Source of the DNA: AC-49 sp963766605
GTDB lineage: Bacteria > Actinomycetota > Thermoleophilia > Solirubrobacterales > Solirubrobacteraceae
NCBI GenBank assembly: GCA_963766605.1
Contig: CAVYAT010000005.1
Span: 434,001 to 498,000 of the forward strand
Length of the DNA stretch: 64,000 bases
Direction of reading: 5' to 3'
Under the pieces are notes generated by a model. It saw only the letters and a list, made by a program, of their open reading frames with translations. It had not been told where the DNA came from and did no database searches. A program made the position numbers and the translations under genes. Positions 17,642-29,140 of the stretch are shown here, piece by piece. Each line of letters opens with the position of its first letter. Positions within the stretch are counted from its first letter, which is position 1.

Positions 17642-17947
17642 GTGATTGCCAAGCTCCGACACGCCACCCTCCTCGCCCCGATCCTGTGTGTCGTCATCGT
17701 CTCGGCGAGCCACGCCACCGGCCGCGGCTGCGGCCTGACCCCGCGCATCGACGGCGTCCGCTACGACGTCCGCGAGATCCGCGGCGCGCTGCCGTGCTCC
17801 CAGGTCAAGACCGTCGTCACGAAGTTCCTGCGCAACGGCAGCGTCTCGTCGAAGTGGCTGTGCACGCGCGGCCACGGCCCGTCGCCGTTCGCCGCCTCGT
17901 GCGCCGCCGGGACGAAGGTGCTCGTGCGGGTGTACGCGCCGAACTAA
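17642..17947 (+). CDS. small secreted cysteine-containing protein
   Basis: A 101-aa protein from GTG 17642. It has a basic n-region (IAKLRH), a hydrophobic core and a likely cleavage near SHATG. The mature ~75 residues hold four cysteines (CGLTP, LPCSQ, LCTRG, SCAAG) and the segment VRYDVREIRGALPCSQVKTVVTKFL. This recalls small DUF-type secreted actinobacterial proteins, but I do not recognise a named family. The start is supported by a well-spaced promoter immediately upstream. A longer in-frame extension to 17576 has no signal-peptide logic. Confidence 0.65.
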   Translation: MIAKLRHATLLAPILCVVIVSASHATGRGCGLTPRIDGVRYDVREIRGALPCSQVKTVVTKFLRNGSVSSKWLCTRGHGPSPFAASCAAGTKVLVRVYAPN

Positions 17948-17957
17948 ACTCCGGTGC

Positions 17958-18482
17958 GTGCGACGCGGCGTGGTGCTCATCGCGATGGCCGGCCTGATGG
18001 CCGTCAGCACCCCAGTGGGCGCGAAGACCAAGCCTCCGTTTCGCAACGCGTGCGCATTGTTGACCCGGGGGCAGGTCACGCTGCTGATGGGGCGCCCGCC
18101 GATCAAGATCGGGCCGCCCGTGCATGAGGGGGAGGTCAGGGGCTGTCACTGGCTGACGTTCGACCACGCGCCGGTCAGCGAGAGCGACAGCACGCTGCCC
18201 GAGAACATCGTCATCGGGGTCGAGACGTGGCGCTCGCTCAAGCAGGCCAAGATCTATATGTCGCTAGGGGCAGACGGCAATCAGTGCGAACCCCTCCTCA
18301 ACCGCATCGGCGACCAGGCCTACGAGTGCGCCGAGGACACGGTCACGTTCCGCCTCGGGCGCCGCGTCGTCACCGTCAACAGCTTCCGCAACTCCGACCG
18401 CGGCCCGACGCGACTCGTGCGCACCGTCAAGACCGCGGTCCGCGTCGAGCATCGCCTCGCGCGCTACAGCGCGGCCAACTGA
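17958..18482 (+). CDS. secreted hypothetical protein (DUF3558-like)
   Basis: A 174-aa exported protein starting with GTG. It has a signal peptide (RRGVVLIAMAGLMAVSTPVGA), then ACALLTRGQVTLLMGRPP, a GCHWL segment, GDQAYECAEDTVTFRLGRRVVTVNSF and a C-terminal ...RTVKTAVRVEHRLA. The CxLLT...GCxW...GDxA plan resembles DUF3558-type exported proteins and is low-level evidence. A TAAACT hexamer lies seven bases before the GTG and overlaps the stop of the preceding gene, so a leaderless start or simple read-through from that gene is possible. Confidence 0.75.
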   Translation: MRRGVVLIAMAGLMAVSTPVGAKTKPPFRNACALLTRGQVTLLMGRPPIKIGPPVHEGEVRGCHWLTFDHAPVSESDSTLPENIVIGVETWRSLKQAKIYMSLGADGNQCEPLLNRIGDQAYECAEDTVTFRLGRRVVTVNSFRNSDRGPTRLVRTVKTAVRVEHRLARYSAAN

Positions 18483-18495
18483 CGCGGCCTGGGGT

Positions 18496-18513
18496 CTGGC
18501 TCTGCTGAGCCAG
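18496..18513. terminator. hairpin between convergent genes
   Basis: Perfect 7-bp stem CTGGCTC / GAGCCAG with loop TGCT in the 47-bp gap between the convergent secreted protein and Rrf2 genes. It lacks a T-tract, so it is a probable bidirectional but weak terminator. Confidence 0.5.
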
Positions 18514-18529
18514 GGACGTCCCACGAGCG

Positions 18530-18922
18530 TCAGATCTGGTACATCGAGACACCGGCGCTCGACGTCTCGCGCTCGACGATGTCAGCGATCGTCGTGCGGC
18601 CCAGGACGTCGCGGGCCGCCGCCGCAGCCTCGGCGAAGATGCCCTCGGCGTCGCGGCCGAGCGGGCCGTCGAGCAGCTCGACGACCTCGAGGACGGTGAT
18701 CGTCGACGGCTCGCGGGCGAACGAGTAGCCGCCCTTGACGCCGCGGTGCGATCGCAGCACGCCGGCGCGCCGCAGCACGGCGAACAGCTGCTCGAGGAAT
18801 TGCACCGGAATGTCGCGCCGCCGCGCCAGCTCGCCGATCGGCACCGGCGCAGCATCACCGCTGTGGCCCAGCTCCGTCAGCGCCGCGATGGCGTACGGCG
18901 ACTTCGTCGTGATCGACAGCAT
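18530..18922 (-). CDS. Rrf2-family transcriptional regulator without cysteines (CymR-like)
   Basis: A 130-aa winged-helix repressor: KSPYAIAALTELGHS, IPVQFLEQLFAVLRRAGVLRSHRGVKGGY (recognition helix and wing) and ITVLEVVELLDGP. Unlike IscR/NsrR it contains no cysteine at all, so it cannot ligate an Fe-S cluster through Cys. The region after residue 95 (RDVLGRTTIADIV) and the hydrophobic end MYQI resemble CymR, the cysteine-metabolism repressor of Firmicutes, which senses the CysK/CysE state. cysK and cysE lie 2.2-3.9 kb away. CymR-like function is inference. Confidence 0.85.
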   Translation of the reverse strand: MLSITTKSPYAIAALTELGHSGDAAPVPIGELARRRDIPVQFLEQLFAVLRRAGVLRSHRGVKGGYSFAREPSTITVLEVVELLDGPLGRDAEGIFAEAAAAARDVLGRTTIADIVERETSSAGVSMYQI

Positions 18923-18992
18923 GCAGCGCGAACGCTACAGGCGACCAGCGAACCACCACACGCAGCCAGCCGGGATGCCGCCAATCGCCGGC

Positions 18993-20078
18993 TTAGAGCC
19001 AGCCGCGCTCGGTGGCCAGCAACACGGCCTGAGCGCGGTCCACGGCGCCGAGCTTGCCGTAGATGTTGTGCAGGTGCGTGCGCACCGTGCTCGTCGAGAG
19101 GCTCAGCTCGAGCGCGATCTGCTTGTAGACCTTGCCCTCGGCGAGGCGCCGCAGCACCTCGACCTCGCGCGTGCTCAGCGGGCACGGATCGACCTGGCGC
19201 GTGCGCCCGCTGACCGGGTAGGGCAGGTCGTACATGACCGTCCGCAGCTCGGTCGGGCCGATGCCGACGATCCGCGCGGTCTTCAGAAGCTCGGTCGGGT
19301 TGATCGCGCTGCCCTGCGAGTAGTGGGCGAGCATGTCGGCCAGGCGAACGAAGGCGGCCTCGCCCGAGACGTCGTCGGCGTGGTGGCGCTCGATGACGCT
19401 CGCGACGGCCTTGGGCAGCCCCCAGCGCCGGGCGAGGACACCACCGACCAGCGCATGGTCGACACCGAGCTCGCGGCGCTCGCGGTGGATGCGCTCCTCC
19501 GGCGTCCGCGCCGGCCCGTGGACCTGCTGCGGGTAGCCCGGGTAGGCGTGCATCAGGACGAGCTTGCCGATGTCGTGCAGCAGCGCCGTGACCATCATGC
19601 GGTCGCGCTGCTCGTAGTCGACCTCGACGGCCAGACGGTCGGCGGCGCGCTGGGTGGCGACGCCATGAAGGCGGAAGCGTTCGGGCGCGGCGTCCCACAC
19701 GGACGAGCGCTCGAAGAAGTCGAAGGTGCGGGCGCGGGTCGCCAGGGCCTGGACCGCCTCGGGCGACAACAGCTCGACCGACTTGACGACCGACTCGACG
19801 CGGCCGCGGGTCTTGCCCTCGACCTGGTTGGCGAGACGGAGCACCGAGATCACGAGCGCGACGTCGGACTCGACCGCCGCGACGACCTCGCTGGGCGAGA
19901 TCCGCTCCTGCTTGACGACCCGCAGCAGACGGTTGCGCGACTCGGCCAGGGCAGGGAAAGCCTCCAGCGCTTCGAACGCCGCGGTCAGACGCCGGCCATG
20001 GCCTTCGTTGTGCTGTCGCTGAACTGGCCGGGAATCAGGCATCGGCTCAGCCGGACTGGGCGAACTCATCGCACTCAT
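18993..20078 (-). CDS. HDOD-domain signalling protein with C-terminal LuxR-type HTH
   Basis: A 361-aa cytosolic protein joining an HDOD domain (about residues 35-240) to a LuxR/GerE DNA-binding domain (about 298-361). The HDOD part has VESDVALVISVLRLANQ and an HD-like TALLHDIGKLVLMHAYPGY. HDOD domains are HD-derived and generally non-catalytic. The C-terminus PLSTREVEVLRRLAEGKVYKQIALELSLSTSTVRTHLHNIYGKLG is a canonical helix-turn-helix. The architecture suggests a signal-responsive transcription factor without a receiver domain. ATG 20078 was chosen; 20069 is an alternative. Neither has a clear Shine-Dalgarno. Confidence 0.88.
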   Translation of the reverse strand: MSAMSSPSPAEPMPDSRPVQRQHNEGHGRRLTAAFEALEAFPALAESRNRLLRVVKQERISPSEVVAAVESDVALVISVLRLANQVEGKTRGRVESVVKSVELLSPEAVQALATRARTFDFFERSSVWDAAPERFRLHGVATQRAADRLAVEVDYEQRDRMMVTALLHDIGKLVLMHAYPGYPQQVHGPARTPEERIHRERRELGVDHALVGGVLARRWGLPKAVASVIERHHADDVSGEAAFVRLADMLAHYSQGSAINPTELLKTARIVGIGPTELRTVMYDLPYPVSGRTRQVDPCPLSTREVEVLRRLAEGKVYKQIALELSLSTSTVRTHLHNIYGKLGAVDRAQAVLLATERGWL

Positions 20079-20144
20079 CACGCCGGGTAATCGGCACGTG
20101 TGGACGTATGGTTGAGCCGAGGTGGGAAATCGCTTGCTCGCTTG

Positions 20145-21497
20145 TCAGAGTGCGGCGTCGATTCGCCGCAGGCTCTCGTCGCGTCCGAGGACGACCAGCG
20201 ACTCGAAAATCCCGGGTGAAGTGGTGGTTCCTGACAGCGCCACGCGGATCGGCTGGTACACGTCGCGTGGCTTGGCGTGGCGCGCCTCGACGACCGATTT
20301 GAGCGCCATCTCGACGCTCTCGAGCTCGAATGGATCGACGCCAGCGAGCGCTTCACGCGCATCGCTGAGCGCACCGCGGCCGTCGGCGTCCAGCCAGCGC
20401 TCGCGGGCCTGCGGGTCGTCGCCGGGTCCGTCGAACAGGAAGCCGGCCAGCGGCCAGAAGTCGTCCAGTGTCTGGATCTTCTCGGCCGAGATCGCGACCG
20501 CCCCGGCGAGCCCGTCGCGGCCGGTGAACCGTTCCAGCGCCTCGACGAGCTGGGGCTCGGGCAGCTCGCGGACGTAGCGCCCGTTGAGCCAGCGCAGCTT
20601 CTGCTCGTCGAAGCGCGCCGGGTTGCGCGACACGCGCTCGATCGAGAACTGCTCGACCAACTCATCGGTCGACAGGATCGTCTGATCGTCCGCCGCGCCC
20701 CAGCCCAGCAGCGCCAGGTAGTTGCGGACCGCCGCGGGGAGGTAGCCGGCGTCGCGCAGCTCCTGCACCGACGCGGCGCCGTGGCGCTTGGACAGCTTCT
20801 TGCCGTCGGGGCCGTGCAGCAGCGGCAGGTGGGCGTACAGCGGCTCGGCCGCGCCCAGCGCCTCGAGCACCAGCAGCTGCTTGGGGGTGTTGGAGATGTG
20901 GTCCTCGCCGCGGACGACGTGGGTGATCCCGGCGTCGAGGTCGTCGACGGCGACCGCGAAGTTGTAGAGCACGCTGCCGTCGGCGCGGGCGATCACGGGA
21001 TCGTCGAGGTGCTCGTGGGCGAAGACGATGTCGCCGCGGATCAGGTCGTGGACGACGGTCTCCCCCTCGTCGGGCACGCGCAGGCGCACCGCGCCCTCGC
21101 TGGCCGCCTCGCCGCGGAACCCGCGCTGCGCCCCGTGGGCGTCCTTGAACGCCCGCACGTCGTCGGCGGTCGCCGGCGTGCGGTAGGCGTGGCCGTCGTC
21201 GATCAGCTGCGCAAGGACCTCCTGGTGGCGGTCCGAGCGCGACACCTGCGAGATCGGGCCCTCGTCCCAGTCGAGCTCGAGCCACTCCAGCGCCTCGATG
21301 ATCTGCGCGACGTTCTCGGGCGTCGAACGCTCGCGGTCGGTGTCCTCGATCCGCAGCACCAGCGTCCCGCCCGCGTGGCGGGCGATGAGCCAGTTGTATA
21401 GAGCGGTACGGGCGCCGCCGATGTGCAGCGCCCCGGTGGGGCTGGGGGCGAACCTGACGCGTATGTCCGAGCCGCCCCCCGCGAGGTCGCTCGTCAT
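20145..21497 (-). CDS. gltX: glutamyl-tRNA synthetase
   Basis: Class I synthetase, 450 aa. It has the HIGH motif in PSPTGALHIGGARTALYN (about residues 17-33), LRIEDTDRERS, and the KMSKS equivalent KKLSKRHGA near residue 240, followed by the anticodon-binding domain (FDEQKLRWLNGRYV onward). With gatCAB present it is expected to be non-discriminating and to charge tRNA(Gln) with Glu as well (inference). The ATG is only 23 bp from the divergent nfo ATG, so there is little room for a 5' leader. Confidence 0.96.
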   Translation of the reverse strand: MTSDLAGGGSDIRVRFAPSPTGALHIGGARTALYNWLIARHAGGTLVLRIEDTDRERSTPENVAQIIEALEWLELDWDEGPISQVSRSDRHQEVLAQLIDDGHAYRTPATADDVRAFKDAHGAQRGFRGEAASEGAVRLRVPDEGETVVHDLIRGDIVFAHEHLDDPVIARADGSVLYNFAVAVDDLDAGITHVVRGEDHISNTPKQLLVLEALGAAEPLYAHLPLLHGPDGKKLSKRHGAASVQELRDAGYLPAAVRNYLALLGWGAADDQTILSTDELVEQFSIERVSRNPARFDEQKLRWLNGRYVRELPEPQLVEALERFTGRDGLAGAVAISAEKIQTLDDFWPLAGFLFDGPGDDPQARERWLDADGRGALSDAREALAGVDPFELESVEMALKSVVEARHAKPRDVYQPIRVALSGTTTSPGIFESLVVLGRDESLRRIDAAL

Positions 21498-21520
21498 TGC
21501 GGCTAGCTTATTGCGCCACG
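21498..21520. promoter_or_regulatory. compact bidirectional start region of gltX and nfo
   Basis: Only 23 bp separate the two divergent ATG codons. They hold one AT-rich island (TAGCTTATT) in a GC-rich context. Read on the plus strand TAGCTT, and on the minus strand TAAGCT, can act as -10 elements at leaderless distance from nfo and gltX. No Shine-Dalgarno fits either gene. Confidence 0.4.
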
Positions 21521-22390
21521 ATGCTGATCGGCGCTCACGTATCTCCCGCCGGTGGCCCGGCCAAGGCAGTCGGGCGCGGTGCCGATCTCGGCGCGCGTTC
21601 GATCCAGATCTTCAACCAGAGCCCACGCATGTGGCGCTTCCGCGCCTACACCGACGAGGAGTCATCCGCGTTCCGCGAGGCGATGGCCGCCTCCGGCGTC
21701 GATGCGCTGCTGATCCACGCCATCTACCTGATCAACTGCGCTGCGTCCGACAAGCAGATCCGCGATCGCTCGCGCGCGTCGCTGACCGGCTCGTTGCAGG
21801 CCGGCGACGCGCTGGGCGCCGACGCGGTGGTCGTCCACCCCGGCAGCACGCTCGGCGGACCGTTGGGCCCGGCGATCAAGCGCGCCGGCAAGGTCATTGC
21901 CGGGGCGCTGGCCGACAGCGATACCTGCGCGCTGCACCTCGAGAACACGGCCGGGACGGGCGGCACGCTCGGGCGCTCGTTCGACGAGCTGGCGGCGCTG
22001 ATCGACGCCGCCGGTGGCGACGAGCGCCTCGGGGTGTGCCTGGATTCGTGCCACCTGATGGCGACCGGCTACGACGTGCGTACGCCCGAAACCCTGCGCG
22101 CAGTGCTCGACGAGTGCGACGCGGCGCTCGGCCCGGGCCGCGTGCGCTCGCTGCACCTCAACGACTCGATGACGCCGCTGGGTTCCAACCGCGACCGCCA
22201 CGCGAACCTCGGCGAGGGCGAGATCGGCGAGAACGGCTGCGCGACGTTCCTGTCCGAGCCGCGCTTCGAGGGCCTGGCGTGCGTGATGGAGATTCCCGGC
22301 GTCGCGCGCAGCGGTCCGCGCCGCGAGGACGTCGAGCTGGCGATGAAGCTGCGCAAGCGCGGACTGCGCCGTCGGCGCGCCCAGCGGTGA
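21521..22390 (+). CDS. nfo: endonuclease IV (AP endonuclease)
   Basis: Zinc-dependent AP endonuclease of base-excision repair, 289 aa, TIM-barrel fold. Family motifs in order are IGAHVSPAGG, IHAIYLINCA, VVHPGS, LENTAGTG, GVCLDSCHLMATGYDV, LHLNDSMTPLGSNRDRHANLGEGEIG and CVMEIPG. These supply the conserved metal ligands His, Glu and Asp. Start ATG 21521 gives the canonical N-terminus; in-frame TTG codons upstream overlap the gltX control region. A basic tail RKRGLRRRRAQR closes the protein. Confidence 0.96.
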   Translation: MLIGAHVSPAGGPAKAVGRGADLGARSIQIFNQSPRMWRFRAYTDEESSAFREAMAASGVDALLIHAIYLINCAASDKQIRDRSRASLTGSLQAGDALGADAVVVHPGSTLGGPLGPAIKRAGKVIAGALADSDTCALHLENTAGTGGTLGRSFDELAALIDAAGGDERLGVCLDSCHLMATGYDVRTPETLRAVLDECDAALGPGRVRSLHLNDSMTPLGSNRDRHANLGEGEIGENGCATFLSEPRFEGLACVMEIPGVARSGPRREDVELAMKLRKRGLRRRRAQR

Positions 22391-22401
22391 TGCGGCCCCC
22401 C

Positions 22402-22453
22402 GCCCCCGGTCCAGCGGTAGAGCGAAGGGCCGCGCTGCCGACCGTATAGGGGC
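22402..22453. terminator. long interrupted hairpin between convergent nfo and secreted repeat protein
   Basis: Three stacked 5-bp stems: GCCCC (22402-22406) with GGGGC (22449-22453), CGGTC (22407-22411) with GACCG (22440-22444), CAGCG (22412-22416) with CGCTG (22433-22437). They are separated by a 4-nt and a 2-nt bulge and closed by a 16-nt loop. Likely a bidirectional terminator lacking a U-tract. Confidence 0.5.
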
Positions 22454-22476
22454 CGAACACCGCGGTCAACGCGTGT

Positions 22477-25467
22477 TTAGCGGCGCTTGGCCTTCGTCTT
22501 GGCCTTGGCGGCCTTGACGTGCCAGGTGCGGACCTTCTTGACCGTCTTGGGCTTCTGCTTCTTGTTCTTGGGCTTGGGACCGGTCGTGGTGAACGTGACC
22601 TTGAGCGTGATCGTCCCGCCCTTGGTCAGTGCCTTGTACTGGCCTGCCGACAGCTTCAGCGTGACCTTCGACGCCTGCTGCTTGGCCAGGTCGAGCTTGA
22701 CCTTGGTCGTCGTGCCCTTCTTGGCCGCGGCGGTGTGCGGGGTGCCGCCACCCTTGAGGACCTGGTTGACGGTCAGCGTGCAGGTGCAGAAGTAGACGAG
22801 GTAGACCGACGAGCGGCCGGAGACCTTCAGCGTGCTGCCGACGCCGGTCGCCACGAACGCCGGGACCGTGGTGCGGCCGAAACCGATGTCGACCTGCGCC
22901 GCCGAGTGCTTGAGGATCTTCTCCGCGATCTCCTTCAGCGTCGTGACGTGGTGGTCGGTCGGAGGCGGCGTCTTGGTGGTGGTGGTCGTCGTCGTCGAGC
23001 CCGGCGGGGGCGGCGGGGGGCCGCCGACCGGGACGGTCGGCGTCGTGCCGCCCGTGACCGTGAACGAGACCGTGACCGTCGGGCTGGTCGCCTTGGCCGG
23101 GTCGCTGTCGGTGCCGCGGTAGGTGAACGAGTCGGCGCCGCCGAAGCCGGCGTTCGGCGTGTAGGTGACGCTGCCGTTCTTGATCACGCTGAGGAAGCCG
23201 TGCGAGGGCGGGCGCACGATCGACGGCGTGACGGTGTCGCCGTCGGGGTCGGTGCAGCCCAGCGGGACAGCCTGGCTGGTCCCCGCGGCGATCGTGTACG
23301 TGTGGGCGGTGCAGCTCGGCGGGGCGTCGGCGGCGACCTTCACGTTGATCGCGATCGCGTTGCTGATACCGCCGCGCTGGTCGTCGGCCTCGACCTGGAA
23401 GGTGTCGGTGCCCGAGTAGCCGACCGTCGGCTTGTAGACGAGCTGGCCGTTGTTGGTGCTCAGCGTGCCGTGCGACGGGTCGACGGCGCTGACGTAGCTC
23501 AGCACGTCTGCGTCGGCGTCGGTGCACGGCGAGGCCGTCAGCGTCTTGTTGTGGGCGACGAGCGACGGGGACGGCGTCGGCGCGGTGCACGTCGGCACGC
23601 GGTCGACGTGGACGGTGGCGGTCATCGTGCCCGAGGTCGCGCCGGAGGTGTCGAAGACGTGGTAGGTGAACGTGTCGTCGCCGCCGGCGAAGCCCAGTGT
23701 CGGGGTGTAGACGACGGCGCCGGTGGGTCCGGGGCCCGCGATCTGGCCGTGAGCGGTCGCCGAGTCGAGCACCACGGTGATCGTGTCGCCGACGTCGGGG
23801 TCGCTGCACTGGGCGAGCAGGTTGAACGTCGTCGCCGCGCTGTGGTCGGCCGGGAGCGAGACGTTCGCGCACGTCGGCGGGTGGTTGGGCGGCAGCACCG
23901 TGACCGCGACGTTGACCGGTGTGGTCTTGATGCCGTCGGAGACGTGCACGACGAACGAGTCGGGACCGACGTACGCCGCGTTGGGGATGTAGGTGAACGC
24001 GCCGTTGATGTCCGGGCCGGTGACGGTGCCGTGCTGCGGCGTCTCACCCGGGCCGGAGCCGAGCGTCGACGTCAGCGCGTCGTTCTCCGCGTCGGTGCAG
24101 GTCGGAGCGTAGATCGCGCCCTGCGAGTCGTTGTTGTGGACCTTGAACGAGCCCGGATCGCACGCCGGCGCCTGCTCGTTGGCGTCGGAGATGATGGTGA
24201 AGTCGACGACCAGTGGGTCGGCCATGACGCCGCCCTGGTCGTCGTGGGCGATCACCGAGATCTCGTCGCTGCCCTCGTAGCCGGGGTTGGTCGGGTGGTA
24301 GACCGCGGTCCAGATGTTCGTGCCCGGCGTCTGGACGGGCGCGTCGAACGTGCCGTGGGCGCCGTTGTTGGCGACGAGCGTGATCGGGTCCTGCTGGCCG
24401 TCCGTGCACTGGAACTGGAAGGTCTGCGGACGGCTCGCGTGGGCGAACATGTTGTCCGGGTTGAGGCTCGTGCAGGTCGGCGCAGAGTTGTAGCCCACCT
24501 GGTACTGGACGGTCACGTTGGCCGGGTTGCTGGTGCCGGCGAAGCTTGTCGCGGTGTAGGAGAACGAGTCGACGAACGCGCCGGGGCTCAGCGGGTGCAG
24601 CGTGAACGTGCCGTCGTGGTTGTCGATCCAGCCGTCGTTCTGCGGCGAGGCGCCGGGAACGAGCGCGTAGGTGAACTGGTTGAGCGGGGTGTGAGCCGCG
24701 TCCGAGCACGTCGTCTGGAACACGATGTCACGCCCCGCGCGCTGGAACAGCGCCTGCGGGGGGCAGGTCGGTGCGTTGGCGGCGACGACGTTGACGAGCG
24801 TCGAGCCGGCGCCGGCGGAGGTCGCGCCCTCGGCGTCGGTCATCGTGTAGTGGATCGTGTCCGGACCCAGGTAGTCGTGGGCGGGGACGTAGTTGAAGCC
24901 CCCGTTGGCCGGCGACGCGTTGCCGTGGCTCGGCGGCAGCACGTTGTAGATCGGCGTGTGGGCCGGGGTGCCGTCGTTGTCGATCAGGTCCGGGTCGTAG
25001 CAGTGGCCGCTGAACAGCTGGGCCTTGTTCTTGGCGACCGAGTAGACGAACGGGTCGTCGAGGCAGATCGGCGGCTGGTTGGCCGACGTGATGCGCATCG
25101 TGATCGCCACCGGCTGCGAACGCGCGCCGGCGGGGTCGATCGCGACGAGCGAAAGGTTGTCGTCGCCGGTGGCACCGTTGGCCGGCGCGTAGGTGAAGCT
25201 GCCCTCGCCGATGTCGCTCGTGTCGAGCGAGCCCTTGGACCCGCCGGTGACCGAGTAGGTCAGCAGGTCGTGATCGGGGTCGGTGCAGAAGGCAAACGGC
25301 TTCAGCACGACGACCTCGCGCGACGCCGGATAGGGCGCGACCGACTGCGTGAACGGGACGCAGACCGGCGGGGAGTCCCCGGTGGCCAACGCGGTGCCCG
25401 ACATGCCGAAGAACGCCGCGGCGGTCACGACAAGCGGGAGGATTCGCAGGAGGGGACGGGACACCAT
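22477..25467 (-). CDS. large secreted protein of tandem Cys-paired Ig/cadherin-like repeats
   Basis: A 996-aa exported protein. After a signal peptide (LLRILPLVVTAAAFFGMSGTALA) there are about eight repeats of ~90-105 residues. Each opens with a PPxC/APxC motif, has a second Cys just before a D-(A/P)-(D/E) acidic turn (for example CTDPDGD, CTDAENDAL, CSDPDVGD), and closes with a YTPNAGFGGADSFTYRG-type strand. That is the VCBS/cadherin-like fold with calcium-type acidic loops and one probable disulfide per repeat. A Pro/Thr linker (GGPPPPPPGST..) near residue 830 and a Lys-rich end follow. Probably an extracellular adhesin or matrix protein. It has no sortase or TM anchor. Confidence 0.9.
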   Translation of the reverse strand: MVSRPLLRILPLVVTAAAFFGMSGTALATGDSPPVCVPFTQSVAPYPASREVVVLKPFAFCTDPDHDLLTYSVTGGSKGSLDTSDIGEGSFTYAPANGATGDDNLSLVAIDPAGARSQPVAITMRITSANQPPICLDDPFVYSVAKNKAQLFSGHCYDPDLIDNDGTPAHTPIYNVLPPSHGNASPANGGFNYVPAHDYLGPDTIHYTMTDAEGATSAGAGSTLVNVVAANAPTCPPQALFQRAGRDIVFQTTCSDAAHTPLNQFTYALVPGASPQNDGWIDNHDGTFTLHPLSPGAFVDSFSYTATSFAGTSNPANVTVQYQVGYNSAPTCTSLNPDNMFAHASRPQTFQFQCTDGQQDPITLVANNGAHGTFDAPVQTPGTNIWTAVYHPTNPGYEGSDEISVIAHDDQGGVMADPLVVDFTIISDANEQAPACDPGSFKVHNNDSQGAIYAPTCTDAENDALTSTLGSGPGETPQHGTVTGPDINGAFTYIPNAAYVGPDSFVVHVSDGIKTTPVNVAVTVLPPNHPPTCANVSLPADHSAATTFNLLAQCSDPDVGDTITVVLDSATAHGQIAGPGPTGAVVYTPTLGFAGGDDTFTYHVFDTSGATSGTMTATVHVDRVPTCTAPTPSPSLVAHNKTLTASPCTDADADVLSYVSAVDPSHGTLSTNNGQLVYKPTVGYSGTDTFQVEADDQRGGISNAIAINVKVAADAPPSCTAHTYTIAAGTSQAVPLGCTDPDGDTVTPSIVRPPSHGFLSVIKNGSVTYTPNAGFGGADSFTYRGTDSDPAKATSPTVTVSFTVTGGTTPTVPVGGPPPPPPGSTTTTTTTKTPPPTDHHVTTLKEIAEKILKHSAAQVDIGFGRTTVPAFVATGVGSTLKVSGRSSVYLVYFCTCTLTVNQVLKGGGTPHTAAAKKGTTTKVKLDLAKQQASKVTLKLSAGQYKALTKGGTITLKVTFTTTGPKPKNKKQKPKTVKKVRTWHVKAAKAKTKAKRR

Positions 25468-25543
25468 CGTCTCGCCTCGCTATTCGTCCGCGTTCGTGGC
25501 GCCCGAAGAGCACCTGGACGGATGGCCTAGCCGAACACCGCTG

Positions 25544-29077
<3,534 letters not shown>

Positions 29078-29140
29078 GGGTCGACGATCCTGCCACGCCG
29101 CCCGGACATTGGCCGGCGGCTTTGTCGCTCTGTGCGAAGG

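Noticed and set aside
22402..22453. Possible tRNA or tRNA remnant (D-loop-like CCAGCGGTAGAGC)
   Set aside because: No proper anticodon stem-loop, no T-loop GGTTCGA, and the sequence folds as one long interrupted hairpin between convergent genes, so it was called a terminator-like structure.
22519..25530. A 1003-codon plus-strand frame opposite the secreted repeat protein
   Set aside because: Shadow of the real gene: it has no signal peptide or fold pattern, while the minus strand has a clear signal peptide and regular repeats.
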